DNA of 64,000 nt from NCBI GenBank assembly GCA_019828545.1, contig JACVRA010000202.1:372001-436000 (forward strand), written 5' to 3'. The translations under genes and the position numbers were made by a program. Below the pieces are notes generated by a model, which saw nothing but the letters and a program-made list of their open reading frames with translations, was not told the DNA's origin and did no database searches. This document shows, in pieces, positions 1-10,967 of the stretch (position 1 is the first letter of the stretch; every line of letters starts with the position of its first letter). The stretch is from Paracamarosporium sp. OC-R06-R3 (lineage: Eukaryota; Ascomycota; Dothideomycetes; Pleosporales; Didymosphaeriaceae).

Positions 1-1334
1 AGCTCCTGTAAGCATTCGCAGCATCAATGTCGATTGCCTGCCACTGAGTGTCGTTCAGCGTAGTGAAATATTGGTCTTGAGTCAGACCAGAGGCTTCCTG
101 GCTCTTGAGCTTCCTGCCATACCACCCAATGGCGTTGAGTACCGCGTCCTGAGTCGCTGTGTCATTGCCGTGCCCCGAAGCAGCTACCAGGCTCGCGACT
201 GTGGATCTCTTGGCCTCAAGGTCAGGGAAGTTGAGAGATCCAGTGATGTTAGTACAGTAGTTGTAAAAGCTCGGACTGTTGACCTCGGGGTCCCAGTTGG
301 TGCTTTGCCATCCATAGATGTCCGTGAAGATATTCGCAAAGTCTTGGTTGTTTGTGACGCCTCCATAACCAAAAGCATCCTTGAACTTCTTGATCGTGGC
401 TGTGTCATTCTTCAAGATGATACCATCCAATACGCTGATGAATGTCTGGGTAGCGGAAATACAGTCGGGAGGGGCGTATAGTCTGATCGGCTCGAAGTAC
501 TCCCAGTAGTCATAGATAGCCTCAGTGACTCCAGATGAGGCGATGGTTCCCCAGAAAGTTTCAGGGTATACAACACGCAAGAACGCCGCCTGAGCACCGG
601 CGTACGAGCCACCATAGACAATCCACGGAGTGTTTGGCGCAGTCAAATCATCGTCGATGCCCTCAAACTCGACATTGCGGGCGAAATAGTCGATTTCAGC
701 CAATGCTTGCTCGGTAGACAAGAAACGAAGGTTCTCAAGCGATACGGTCGGATACGGGAAGCTTTCTCCATAATAACGATGTTCCAAAATCACACCAAGA
801 CCGTTGGTCGCTTCAATAACCTGGTGAACAATACCCTTCTGGAGGAAGGGTAGACGGTCGTCTCCAAAGGTTTCTCCACCGAGGAGGACGAACACAGGAC
901 CACCAGGTTTGTAGTAGCTAGCGTCAAACCAGTACCGCAGGCTGAAAGTATCTACGCACTCACAGTCAGCTCTGAAGTTGGAGCTCGAAAAGCGTCAATG
1001 AAATCGCAATGAATTGTCACTGAGAAGTGGGTTGAGCTAGTGCTACTCACCATTGGTGTGCGGCTCGTACCGTGTGTCGTTGTGGAAGAAGTCGATCGGT
1101 ACGCTCAAATTATGAGCGGGATACAGATCAGCCGGATCCACAGCGCGCTTGGCCACAGACGAGTGTCGCGCTTTGCTTTCCTGGACCTTCACAAGGTGTC
1201 AGCAATCAATGATAAGAATTCAATGCCAATTCTTGGGATACCTTCTGTTGAAGCTCGCCCGCAGTCGGAAGTCCGAGCTGCAATGCAGCAACTTCAAGAC
1301 CCAGCAGGGCTCCCGCGAGAATTGTAAAGCGCAT
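1..1334 (-). CDS. Secreted serine peptidase, family S28 (prolyl carboxypeptidase-like), 3' end outside window
   Basis: The gene starts at the ATG at 1334 and runs off the left edge, so the C-terminus is missing. Exons are 1334-1242, 1186-1051 and 951 to beyond base 1, with GT-AG introns of 55 and 99 nt. The predicted protein begins with a short hydrophobic signal peptide (MRFTILAGALLGLEVAA), followed by a propeptide-like stretch. The mature part has the S28 landmarks: an FDASYYKPGGPVFVLLGGE stretch, then LEHRYYGES, then the nucleophile motif GGSYAG with the serine codon at 605-607. The family's catalytic Asp and His lie further on and are not in the window. S28 enzymes cleave after proline; secreted fungal members act in acidic protein digestion. 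N-glycosylation sequons (NDT, NIT) fit secretion. Family call strong; substrate specificity not readable here. Confidence 0.9.
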
Positions 1335-3655
1335 AGCTGCTATCAACGACAGACGCGGTGCAGGAAGCGAAGTAGTGTAGGAGCCCGCCACAATATATAC
1401 TAGCAGCGCAGCTCCATGACGGGACGAGTGATGCAAGCACAAGGGTAGCTTTGTGAAGGCTGGCCAATTCTGGAAGGTGGCTTAACGGGCAGGCACAACC
1501 AGGCGGGTCTATACTGGAAGTAGCAGGAGCAGGGACGATCGTCGAGCGGAGGAGCGTGGCGCCATCTACCGCCAAGCGATAGCAGAGTAGGTCCCTCGAG
1601 TCTGCCTGCAGCCGAGGCGTCAGCAGTGCACAGTTCCGGCCGTATTCGTGCTGGGCATGCAAACAATTCTCGTGGAAGCAAGAGTGACGCAGGTCCCCCT
1701 TTTCTGGACCTGATTGCTGTCCCTGATTTCTGGTCAGATAGGCACGCACATGGTTGACGATCCGCCAGCCTATCCGCGTCAGGGCCAACTTGGCGGGTCC
1801 TACCAATCTTCCGCCTCTCGCTTCCATACCCAACAACCGCTTGTAGAGCGTGGCATATGTCATTTCCTCAAACCGTGGTCACCTTAGAGAGGATCAAGTT
1901 ATGCAGGCCAATGGTTCTTCTGTATCTCACGTGAGCCCCTGGAAACTACAGGTAAAAGTAGAAGATTCGTTGCTACTGAATGTTGCATTTAAGAATTTGC
2001 CATCATTGTAGTACCAGTATTCACCAAAACAATCAATACGGTGTGGTTGTATCAGCCTTGTGATGCGCCTCACTTTAAGAACCCTAACCACCTCGTCTGC
2101 GACTACTATAAAGTGCAAAGCCAAGGAATCAATTTTCAATCTAATCTATGCAAGATGCATAGAGCTCCAGGATAGCAAAGACATGGCCCCAGCTTCTGCA
2201 AGATGCGTAAGCTTCTACACAGTTTCCGGTAGTACTACCACAGCTATGCATTCCTAGGTACCATGGTCCCGTACCATACCCGTACTGCAGTTGAAAACAT
2301 CGTCCGAAACAAAATCAGTAAAGCTGAAAGTGTTAAGGGGCAAAAGTATATTTGCTCTTTCATCGTATTCTCTATTCATAATCTACCAAGCAACCACGTG
2401 ACGACTTACGCTCAAATACTTCATTATGAAGGCCGCCTAAATCCTCGCCGTTTTGATCAAAGCTCTCGCTATCGACGTTCGGTGTATCACAAGCTATTCA
2501 GATGGTAAACTTCTCCTACCCTGACTTTGATTGCCGCAACAATCTACTCACATTCTCCAAAATCTTACCTCAAGTTACCATAAAGTAGCTCCCAGGTCTT
2601 ACACGGCATCATCTTCGTCTCACCTGAATATACAGCCCTGAACCCCCGCAAGAGGCGACTGTTCGATATCAGTGAGAAAATCGAGATTATGCATTGAGAC
2701 TGACCAGGACTCCCTGCCTCTTGCACACTACAAGAGTACGCAGCCCATTCTCGACAACTAGACGGCTCATACAACGTGATTACAGGCAGAGAGTAGAATT
2801 TGATAGATGCGTCTCAATTGTGCCGCATTGAGTTGGGTGGGCCCTTAACAAACTTCACAGCACCTTGTCAACAGTTCGCCCCGTAGAAGAAATTGCAAAA
2901 GTTTATTCTACCCACATATTCGACAGCATAGCACTGCATGTGAAGATGGGATGAGAAAATGTAGGTGCGCAAGGAGTCACACTCTTCGTGGAGAGTCTCG
3001 TGAAGAGCGAGGAAGTGTGAACTATGAAGGACCTCTGGTAGGGTTTTTCTGGCAACGACCTCTGAAAGAGGGCACGGAGCTCGTGCAGCCGCAAACCTGC
3101 ATCGAACGCAAGACGCGCCGATGCAGGATGCTCCCCGAAGGGACTTGTAGAATGTGTCGTAAGACCAAGTGGCTGGTGTGCTTGTTGCGTTTGCAGATAG
3201 AAGTGTTCTATCCTAGAAGGCTACGATTAGAAGCTGAATACCCTGTACAACATCAAAGTAGGTAATTGATGGCTGATGCTAGGCAGAATCCTGTTACTCA
3301 TGTGGCATGGCTTCGTCGATATGTGAGAAACTGCTTTGCTGCTTTACGATGCGTCGCTTGTATGTGAAATAGGTGAAAGCGAGGATGCTGTATACGTAGA
3401 ACACATTCTGTGTCAATCACTAGAAGTGTTTTCCATAAGTATGCTCTCTGGGCAGAGGACGTGCAAAGGAGTGTAAAAATAAAAGACGGCGACGCTGCGG
3501 AGAAAAGTTGACAACATGCGGTGCGCCAAGGCGCTAAGCCCCGAGCTCACCCTCACTAAACGTCCAACGAGCTCAACCTCGACCTCAACCTTACACCCCG
3601 CGCGAATCCGTTAACCACTGATTCCTCGGCCACTAACAAGTGCGCGCTAGGCAAG
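1335..3655. other. Intergenic region between divergent genes
   Basis: This 2.3 kb stretch separates the divergently transcribed S28 peptidase and BuGZ genes. Open frames here (the longest is 189 codons on the minus strand, 1294-1863, overlapping the peptidase start) have no recognisable domain or consistent splice structure. An imperfect hairpin lies at 2977-3020 (CTCTTC against GAAGAG, flanked by TCACA and TGTGA). I see no gene. Confidence 0.6.
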
Positions 3656-4655
3656 ATGACGAAAAAGAGGAAGAGGTACCCAGATCTCAACCAGAAGCTC
3701 GAGCGACCATGGTGCTTCTACTGCGAACGCGACTTCGACGACCTGAAGATTCTCATATCGCACCAGAAAGCGAAGCATTTCAAGTGTGAGAAATGCGGTC
3801 GCCGCTTGAACACCGCTGGAGGTAAGACATCACTCTCATCACCAGGGCATTGACTGACAATCACGTACTAGGTCTGAACGTGCACATGACCCAAGTTCAT
3901 AAGGAACAGCTCAACCAAGTCGAGAACGCGATCGCTGGCCGCGGCGGCCTTGATATCGAAATCTTTGGCATGGAAGGTGTTCCGCCCGAGATCATCGACC
4001 AACACAACCAGCAGGTCACGCAGCAGCATTTCGCAGATGAGCGGGCGCGACAGCAGGCAACAGGAAACCCGACGAGGGGTTCTGGTGTGAACGGGAATGC
4101 AAACAAGCGCGTGAAGAAGAACGAGACACTCGAGGAGATTAAAGAGCGTGCAGACAAATACAGGATCGACAGGATAAACGGCGTACTGCCGCCGCCTGCT
4201 GCGGAGGTCAAACTTGAGCCTGTAAGTGTTCTCACATTGCGCCAATTGAATATGAGCACGTTGCTAATGTTTAGAACAAGACACCGCCAGCCGTCCAACC
4301 CTTCGCACCACCTTCCGGTGCCGCACAGTTTGCGCCCGGCCAATTCTCACCCGGCGGTGCGCCTCCCGCACGACCGGACAGCATACCCGGCGGCTCAGGA
4401 CTTCCACAACGGCCCGGCTTCGGCGCACCGCCTCCAGGCGCGTTCCCCTCGAATGGCGGTCCGCCTGGTGCAGAGTTCAGTGCCTCGCTTGATGACCTCA
4501 TTGCGGATGCACAGAGGCCTCCAGCGGCCGACGCACCTCAGGAGAAGAAGAGCAAGAAGGACAAGAATATCAAATTGGTGTTCTTCGATGAGAGTGTGAG
4601 CCCGGAGGAGAAGATGGCACTGCTACCGAGGTATGCGGAGTTTGCGCGAGTGTGA
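3656..4655 (+). CDS. BuGZ/ZNF207-type C2H2 zinc finger protein
   Basis: Exons 3656-3821, 3872-4221 and 4275-4655 (introns 50 and 53 nt) give 298 aa. The N-terminus carries two adjacent C2H2 fingers: C20-C23 with H36/H41, and C44-C47 with H60/H65. The spacing and the phrases [16 protein letters not shown] and HMTQVHKE match the ZNF207/BuGZ family. A conserved block follows the fingers ([15 protein letters not shown]), then a Pro/Gly/Ala-rich low-complexity middle, then a conserved C-terminal block ([19 protein letters not shown]). Animal BuGZ binds microtubules and Bub3 and supports kinetochore function and splicing; whether the fungal protein does the same is inference, and I did not see a clear Bub3-binding GLEBS motif. 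It lies tail to tail with the pex2 gene, 275 bp apart. Confidence 0.9.
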
Positions 4656-4930
4656 GAGGGATGGGAATTGTTCGATGTCAAATATCGTTCAAAGAGCGGC
4701 ACGTAGCTGCGTGTGGGGAGGACCATGGGCATGTTTTCACTGGCGCGCGGAGGGACTGTTCCAGGCCTGGCTGCGGGGCATCATCTGGAAGGCATATCGC
4801 TTGTCACTGTAACATATCAGTCTGCGGATGAGCAGAATTACGACCGCATACTCAAGGAACACGCTAATGAACAGTAGTGTTCACATGGCTCTTGCAGGTC
4901 TGCGTGATATGCTTCGACCAATATATTTAT

Positions 4931-6454
4931 TCATTGGTCAAACTCTAGTTCCTCGCCCTCTTCTTGTTCGTCTTCGTCGTATTCTTCACTATGGCTATCC
5001 TCGTCCGTATTCCGATCCTCGCTCGCCCGCGCCCACTCAGCGCTCTCATCAAGGCCTTGTCCCCAATCCAAGCTCCGCGACCTACTCTCTTCAACAAACG
5101 ACTCTTCGTCCGCTTCTTCCTGGTCATCTGCAGGCATAGGATCCACTTCTCTCAACCCCGCCTTCTCATCTCTGCTGTCCACACCTGCACCACCCACTGT
5201 CGCAAACCCAACACTCTTCCCATTACCTCCGCTGGATTGCGATTGCGACCTTCTAGGATCCTCTAACACATCTCCATCCCATGGCCTGCACTCTTTCACG
5301 ATTTCACCGCAGCGTAGACATGTCCACCCCTCACCCTCTTCATTAGCTATGCGCTGCGCCAGGCACGCAAAACAATATACACATCCGCACGGTACCGCCT
5401 CATATGGATTCGTGATGTCTGTAGCAGCGGAACCAACAACGCCACCGCCACCCGCGGATTGTGTGATGATATCCTGCTCGGTGGCAGTCGTGGGATTCTG
5501 ATCGCGGTAACAAATTGCGCATGTACGTTCTGGTAGAAATCCTAGTTCGCCGGCGGTTTTCGCGTCGTCGTCTTCGTCTGAGGGCGCCGGAGAGCGACCC
5601 AACAATGCCAAAATCGAGGCCTTGGCTTTCCGCCATGTGCGCGCGAGGATGCGGCGCCATCTTGAAATGCCCACTAACGGTAGTAGGAAGAGAAGGAATT
5701 CCGTGAAGGCGTGCCACACCAATTGCCTGTTCAGATATTCGAATGACACCTCCCTGCTCGTGGAATGGCTCGTAGGTGTCAATCTTAGCCTCAGCAGTCG
5801 GTCCGTGAGTGTCCTGTACCGCCCGTTTACGAGGAAGACAAGGAATGAAGTAAGGGATGCGATGTCGTGCGCCGAGTCAAGGTACTCCGTTATCCTGCTT
5901 GCGAAGTTCAAGACCGGCGATTGCGGTCGCGTATAATCTTCTTGCGCATCTAGTAGATATTCCTCCCACTTAGTCCACGCGTATCTCCCGCCTACTGTGA
6001 CCACGCCATAAGCTATCTTCTGCCATTTTCCGGGCGGCGGCCGATCGGGCGCACTGCTCCGTGCATCGGTGTACCGTAGCCCCTGCAAATGTGCACCGTA
6101 ACTCGCGTTGTTGTTCCATATGCTCAGTTTGAATAGTATTAAGCGGAGTGCGAATAGAATCTCGGGCGCCCATGCATCTGTGATGTTCTGTCCAAAGTAC
6201 TTCAAGCCCTCGCCGACCTGCCCTTTTAGCAGGCCTAAGAGCTCTTCATCAAGCAGTTCTGCATCCACTTGACCGACACGGAAGGCTGGATTGGTGCCTT
6301 CTCGGCCCTTGATCGAGTCCCATATGGATAGTATGGAGGTGTGTAGAGGAAGGCGAGTAGGGGTGGGTGTGGAGTGGGAAGCGTGAGTGCGGGCGCGTTG
6401 GGCGCGGCGGGCGGCTATGCGTTGTTGCGCGGCGGCGAAGTCGGCGGAAGGCAT
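4931..6454 (-). CDS. pex2: Peroxin-2, peroxisomal RING E3 ligase subunit
   Basis: Single-exon gene of 507 aa starting at the ATG at 6454. The N-terminal half has the Pex2/Pex12 membrane region with hydrophobic segments near residues 96-112, 196-212 and 247-265, and a conserved KYFGQNITDAW / ILFALRLILFKLSIW stretch. A C-terminal RING follows: C312-x2-C315, then C356-G-C358, C361, C364, C379 and C382. The pattern PCGCVYCFACL, with Cys where many RINGs have His, is usual for Pex2. With Pex10 and Pex12 it forms the ligase channel that ubiquitinates the import receptor Pex5. After the RING is a tail of about 115 residues that becomes strongly acidic (EEYDEDEQEEGEELEFDQ at the end). The spacing between the first and second Cys pairs is long, with a Gly-rich insert. 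Divergent from the importin gene. Confidence 0.93.
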   Translation of the reverse strand: MPSADFAAAQQRIAARRAQRARTHASHSTPTPTRLPLHTSILSIWDSIKGREGTNPAFRVGQVDAELLDEELLGLLKGQVGEGLKYFGQNITDAWAPEILFALRLILFKLSIWNNNASYGAHLQGLRYTDARSSAPDRPPPGKWQKIAYGVVTVGGRYAWTKWEEYLLDAQEDYTRPQSPVLNFASRITEYLDSAHDIASLTSFLVFLVNGRYRTLTDRLLRLRLTPTSHSTSREVSFEYLNRQLVWHAFTEFLLFLLPLVGISRWRRILARTWRKAKASILALLGRSPAPSDEDDDAKTAGELGFLPERTCAICYRDQNPTTATEQDIITQSAGGGGVVGSAATDITNPYEAVPCGCVYCFACLAQRIANEEGEGWTCLRCGEIVKECRPWDGDVLEDPRRSQSQSSGGNGKSVGFATVGGAGVDSRDEKAGLREVDPMPADDQEEADEESFVEESRSRSLDWGQGLDESAEWARASEDRNTDEDSHSEEYDEDEQEEGEELEFDQ

Positions 6455-7076
6455 TGGAGCATTGGGAGAGGATCTAGAGGGTGTGGATGAGAGCGGCGAC
6501 GGCGGTGGTGGTGATATGCTTGCAGGTAGACAGCGCGATAGCGTGATCCCGGGCTACAAATGACTGGGCCGAGGTTCAAGCTCAAGCTGTCGGCGAATGG
6601 AGTGGGCGTGACAGCAGCTTGGCGGCAATACTTGGCTCTCAAGAGGGGTTGAACAGAGGGAGAGTAGCCAATGTATGTATCATCATCGTACGGCCCAGCC
6701 CGAAGCAAGCCACAGTCGTTGTGAGTCTCACGCAGGTTGGCGATGAATGTCACAAGCAGCTGCGGAACGCGATTCCGACGCGCGCATGTGTCCTTCGGAG
6801 CAGGCGTGACGACTGGCGTTGATACGGAGCATTGCGGGGATCTTTTTCGAACCCTTAGATGTCCGCAGGTAAACAGTCTCGAACAGTTGCTGCCTCATGC
6901 TCCCTTCATTTTCCTGGGTGAGCAGGATACCTTCCGCCTTCACAGAGCACCCGCCAGCACACCCGCGACCCGCTCCACCCCACATAGACCGCCGCTTCAA
7001 CTCTCCAACTCAAAAGCTCGCATGACCCCGCCACGACCTCAATTTTGTACTATTTGGTCTTCAATAGAGTTGAGCC
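6455..7076. other. Shared upstream region of pex2 and the importin gene
   Basis: A 622 bp divergent intergenic region that should contain both promoters. I found no clear TATA box or recognisable operator. Confidence 0.5.
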
Positions 7077-10000
7077 ATGAATGTTGAATTCAACGCCATC
7101 GAGGTGCCTGCAGAGGCAAACCCTCTGACTGAGGGCATCTTGTTCCATGTTTTGCGCTCTGCATCTTCGACAGATCCAACCCAGATACAAACCGGCGCGA
7201 AGCAACTGCAAGAGTGGGAAAGGGCACGAGGATACTATCCATTGTTACAGGTGCGGACCTTTATGGGGACAACTGACCGTAACTCACCATGTACAGTCGG
7301 CGTTTTTGGACAAGTCTCTCCCTTACGAAGTTCGGTACCTCGCCATCATCCAGCTCAAGAACGGCATCGACAAGTACTGGCGCAAGACAGCTCAGAAGTA
7401 TACCCACCAACTCAAAGTCGACACTTACGGACATACTCTGACTATTCTTAGCGCTGTTAGTAAGGAAGATAAGGCTGCCATACGGGGCCGATTGTTAGAG
7501 AGTGCTGTCAATGAGGCAGACCACCGTCTGGCGTTACAGAATGCTCTCATGATCGCTAAGATCGTTCGCTTCGAATTTCCCGCCGATTGGTGATTATGTG
7601 TTCCTCTGCACAGATGACAGCTGCTAACTGTCAGTAGGCCAGATATCTTCCAACACCTCCTCCAGATCCTCCGCGCTTCCACCGAGCCGAACGCCTTCCG
7701 TCTGCAGTTACCTCGAGCACTCCTTCTCCTGCTATATATCGTCAAAGAACTGTCCACCGCACGACTCTTAAGGTCACGGCAGAGCCTCCAGAACATTGCG
7801 CCCGAGATTCTGACTGTGCTCGGGAGCATTTATGTGAACAAGGTGCAAAGCTGGCAAAAGTTCTTCCGCGAGGGAGGAGACGACGAAGGAGGGGCCCTCG
7901 AGGACATCGAGAACAGCTTGCTTGCCATCAAGATCATACGCCGCCTTATTGTAAGCTGCTACGACTTCCCAGGACGAGAAAAGGACGTGCAAGAGTTCTG
8001 GACACTCTCACGCAACTTCTTTGGAGACTTCATCACGTACGTTTCGGACGATGGCACTCCTCTTGCACCACCAGTCCGCCGACTTATAGAGAAGCACCTC
8101 ATGCAACTTTCGAAATTTCATCACTTCATGGCGACAACGCATCCAGCAGATTTCACCCTTATGCCGGATTCTATAGGTCTGGTTCGCGCATATTGGGGTC
8201 TGGTCTCTCGTCTTGGTGAGACTTGGGGTTCTAAGTCAGTAGACGATGCCAAAATCGGCACTGACGGAGATGAGGACGATGATGCACCCATCCTTGAGCG
8301 CCTAGGTTTGAAGGGGCTGCTTGTTGTCCGCGCTTGTGTAAAGATGGTCTTTTATCCAATTCAGACTTTCCGTTACCGTCAGCAACAGGAGAAAGATGAG
8401 CGCAACAAAGCCACGCAGATGGTCAAGCAAGAGCTTTTGACCGACGATCTCGTTCGCGAAATGGTTTCTACGCTTGTTACCCGTTTTTTCGTGTTCAGGC
8501 CGAGCGACCTCCGAATGTGGGAGGAAGAGCCTGACGAATGGGAAAAGATGGAAGAGGGCGGCGAGGATTGGGAGTTTGCCATCCGTCCTTGTGCAGAGAA
8601 ACTGTTCCTAGACCTTGCGAAAAATTTCAAAGATTTGATCATACAGCCTCTGCTTCAAGTCTTTCATACAGTTGCGAGTGAGTTTTTACTTAAACGTTAA
8701 GAAAACTACAAGCTAATCGTGAGCAGCACCGGACAACGAGGATGTTTTGTTCAAGGACTCGGTTTACACTGCCATCGGTCTAGCCGCCGACGTACTCTAT
8801 GAACACGTTGATTTTGACGCTTTCATCACGAATACATTGGTCCAGGAAGCCCAGAAACAGAAACCGGGTTACAACATCATCAGACGCCGTATTGCCATCA
8901 TTCTTTCCCAATGGATTGCGATCAAGATTGCGACGGATAAGAAACCTATCGTCTATCAGATTTTCGAGCACCTGATGAACAAGAGTGACCCACTTAACGA
9001 CCTAGTTGTACGGGTTACCGCTGGAAGAAAATTCAATGCTATTGCAGACGAATGGGAGTTCAAAGCGGACAACTTTGTTCCATATGCGCCAGGCATTTTG
9101 GACAGACTGATGGCACTGGTGCAAGAGGTCGAGCTTCAAGAAACGAAGATGGCGCTATTAAATACCATTAGCATCATCGTGGAGAGACTGGAGCATAACG
9201 TGGGTACTGCTCGACGTCTGACTGACATTTCACTGACATTGTACAGATAACACCTTATGCAAACAGTATCATCGCCCTTCTCCCACCGCTGTGGGAACAG
9301 TCTGGTGAAGAGCATCTCATGAAACAAGCCATTCTCACGATGCTTTCTCGCTTAACGAATGCGATGAAATCTGATTCCCGCTCATTCCACATCTCTTTCC
9401 TCCCCATTATCCAGAGCGCCATGGAGCCCAACTCAGATACGCAAGTTTACCTTCTGGAAGACGCACTCGATCTTTGGTCCTCCATTGTCGCACAGACACC
9501 CTCTGCTCCAGAACCGACACCCCCGGAGCTCCTCAACCTTCTCCAGTACCTACTCCCATTGTTCACCATGGATAACGACACACTCCGCAAAGCGATCGAG
9601 ATCACGGAAGCCTACCTCCTGCTCGCCCCTTCCGCTGTACTAGCAGACAACTTCCGGCCTGAATTGCTTCGTTGCCTGTCTGAGCTGTTGGGCAACCTAA
9701 AGCCCGAAGCCAGCGGCACCGTTTCGCATCTTATGATGTGCATCATCCGCGGCGCAGACGGCCTTGGCGGTGAACAAGCCACCAAAGTGGTTGTTAGCGA
9801 CCTCATCTCCACGAACTTCCTCTCCAAAGTGATGGAGGGCCTACACGGCGCATGGGCACACCACCAGTCTCACGGTCCGTTGCGTGAATTGCCGTCCCGC
9901 GCCGTCGATGGCATCGTAGAGACAGATTACTTCTCCGTGTTGGCACGTATCGGGCTGGCGTCTCCTGCGATATTGCTCGAGGCACTGTCGTCGGTTGGTG

Positions 10001-10532
10001 GGGCAGAATTAGAAAAGACGCTGGATTGGCTGCTCGAAGAGTGGTTCGGCCACATCGACAACATTGGTGATCCACCGAACAAGAAGCTTATGACCCTTGT
10101 CCTTACGCGCCTCTTGGAAACGGGTCAACCCTGGATTCTGGGCCGATTACAGAGTCTCGTAGTCATGTGGACGGACGTCCTAGGCGAGTTGCTCGATGGC
10201 ATGGATGACAGGACTGCAGAGTAAGTATTCACCTCTTCATTGTTTCCTGCAACGAGTATGGATTTTTAGCTAACGGAAAGAATAGCTCGCTCTATTGGCC
10301 CGAAGAACCCAACCCTTTCGCTACCGTCGAACCCGAGGCCCCAGAGGACGCCCGCAAACGCATCTTGCTCTACTCAGACCCTGTGCACCGTCTAAACCTA
10401 GTTACCTTTGTGCGTGAGCACTTGCAGGCCGCTATCCAGTCATCAGGTGGTGAAACCCGATTCCAAGAAGAGTGGTTGAGTCGCGTAGACAAGGATGTGC
10501 TCAAAGGCTTCGGCGATTTGGGAATCATGTAG
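7077..10532 (+). CDS. Karyopherin of the Kap120 / importin-11 type
   Basis: Six exons: 7077-7250, 7297-7589, 7638-8677, 8727-9199, 9247-10220 and 10286-10532, joined by introns of 46-65 nt; total 1066 aa. The N-terminus is an importin-beta N-terminal domain (GAKQLQEWERARGYYPLLQ, then YEVRYLAIIQLKNGIDKYWR), followed by helical HEAT-like repeats throughout. Length and the conserved DWPDIFQHLLQIL block match Kap120 of yeast and importin-11 of animals. These carriers bind RanGTP and move cargo across the nuclear pore; yeast Kap120 is linked to import of Rpf1 and to 60S subunit export. An acidic loop (residues near GDEDDDAPILERL) lies in the first half. The gene ends 435 bp from the converging GH76 gene. 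I first suspected a frameshift near 7680, but the frame on both strands shows the reading frame is intact. Confidence 0.9.
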
Positions 10533-10967
10533 TCCAATTAATGTGTAGCATGGCGGTGTTAGCATAGCAGTGAGAACGCGAGGAGCGAGACGAGCAGGCT
10601 GAGAGATGTAGACAAGAGTGTGGACGACGATGTTGAGTTCCAGGGCGTGAGTCTTGCGATGGTTGCCCTGGATTTGTTAATGAGACCAAGAACGTATATA
10701 CCCATGCAGAAGTCTAGTATTCCTCTGAGCGAAATCCGTTCAAGTGTCGTCAATTCGTCCTACTGCAATGCCTCGAAGGCACATATGCGTGATTCGTGCC
10801 TGATACAAGATATATCGAACGATGCGTTACTCCGAAATATATAAACGCCAAATGTCCAAAATTCGCGTCGTACTAGCCAAAAGCTCCAGGTGCTGTTCTT
10901 CCGGATCCGCAGTACAACCCCCGAATATCCAAATGTCGCAGGCTCGCGGGTGCTTCCCCGCGCGTAC
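10533..10967. other. Convergent 3' intergenic region
   Basis: 435 bp between the stop codons of the importin and GH76 genes; presumably holds both polyadenylation regions. No further gene seen. Confidence 0.5.

Noticed and set aside
1294..1863. 189-codon minus-strand frame
   Set aside because: Overlaps the start of the S28 peptidase in another frame; composition and lack of domain indicate chance.
2977..3020. Hairpin-like CTCTTC/GAAGAG element
   Set aside because: Short arms with large asymmetric bulges; close to what chance would give in 2.3 kb.
7590..7700. Apparent one-base frameshift in the importin gene
   Set aside because: Checking the reading frame on both strands showed the exon is continuous; the summed exons are a multiple of three.
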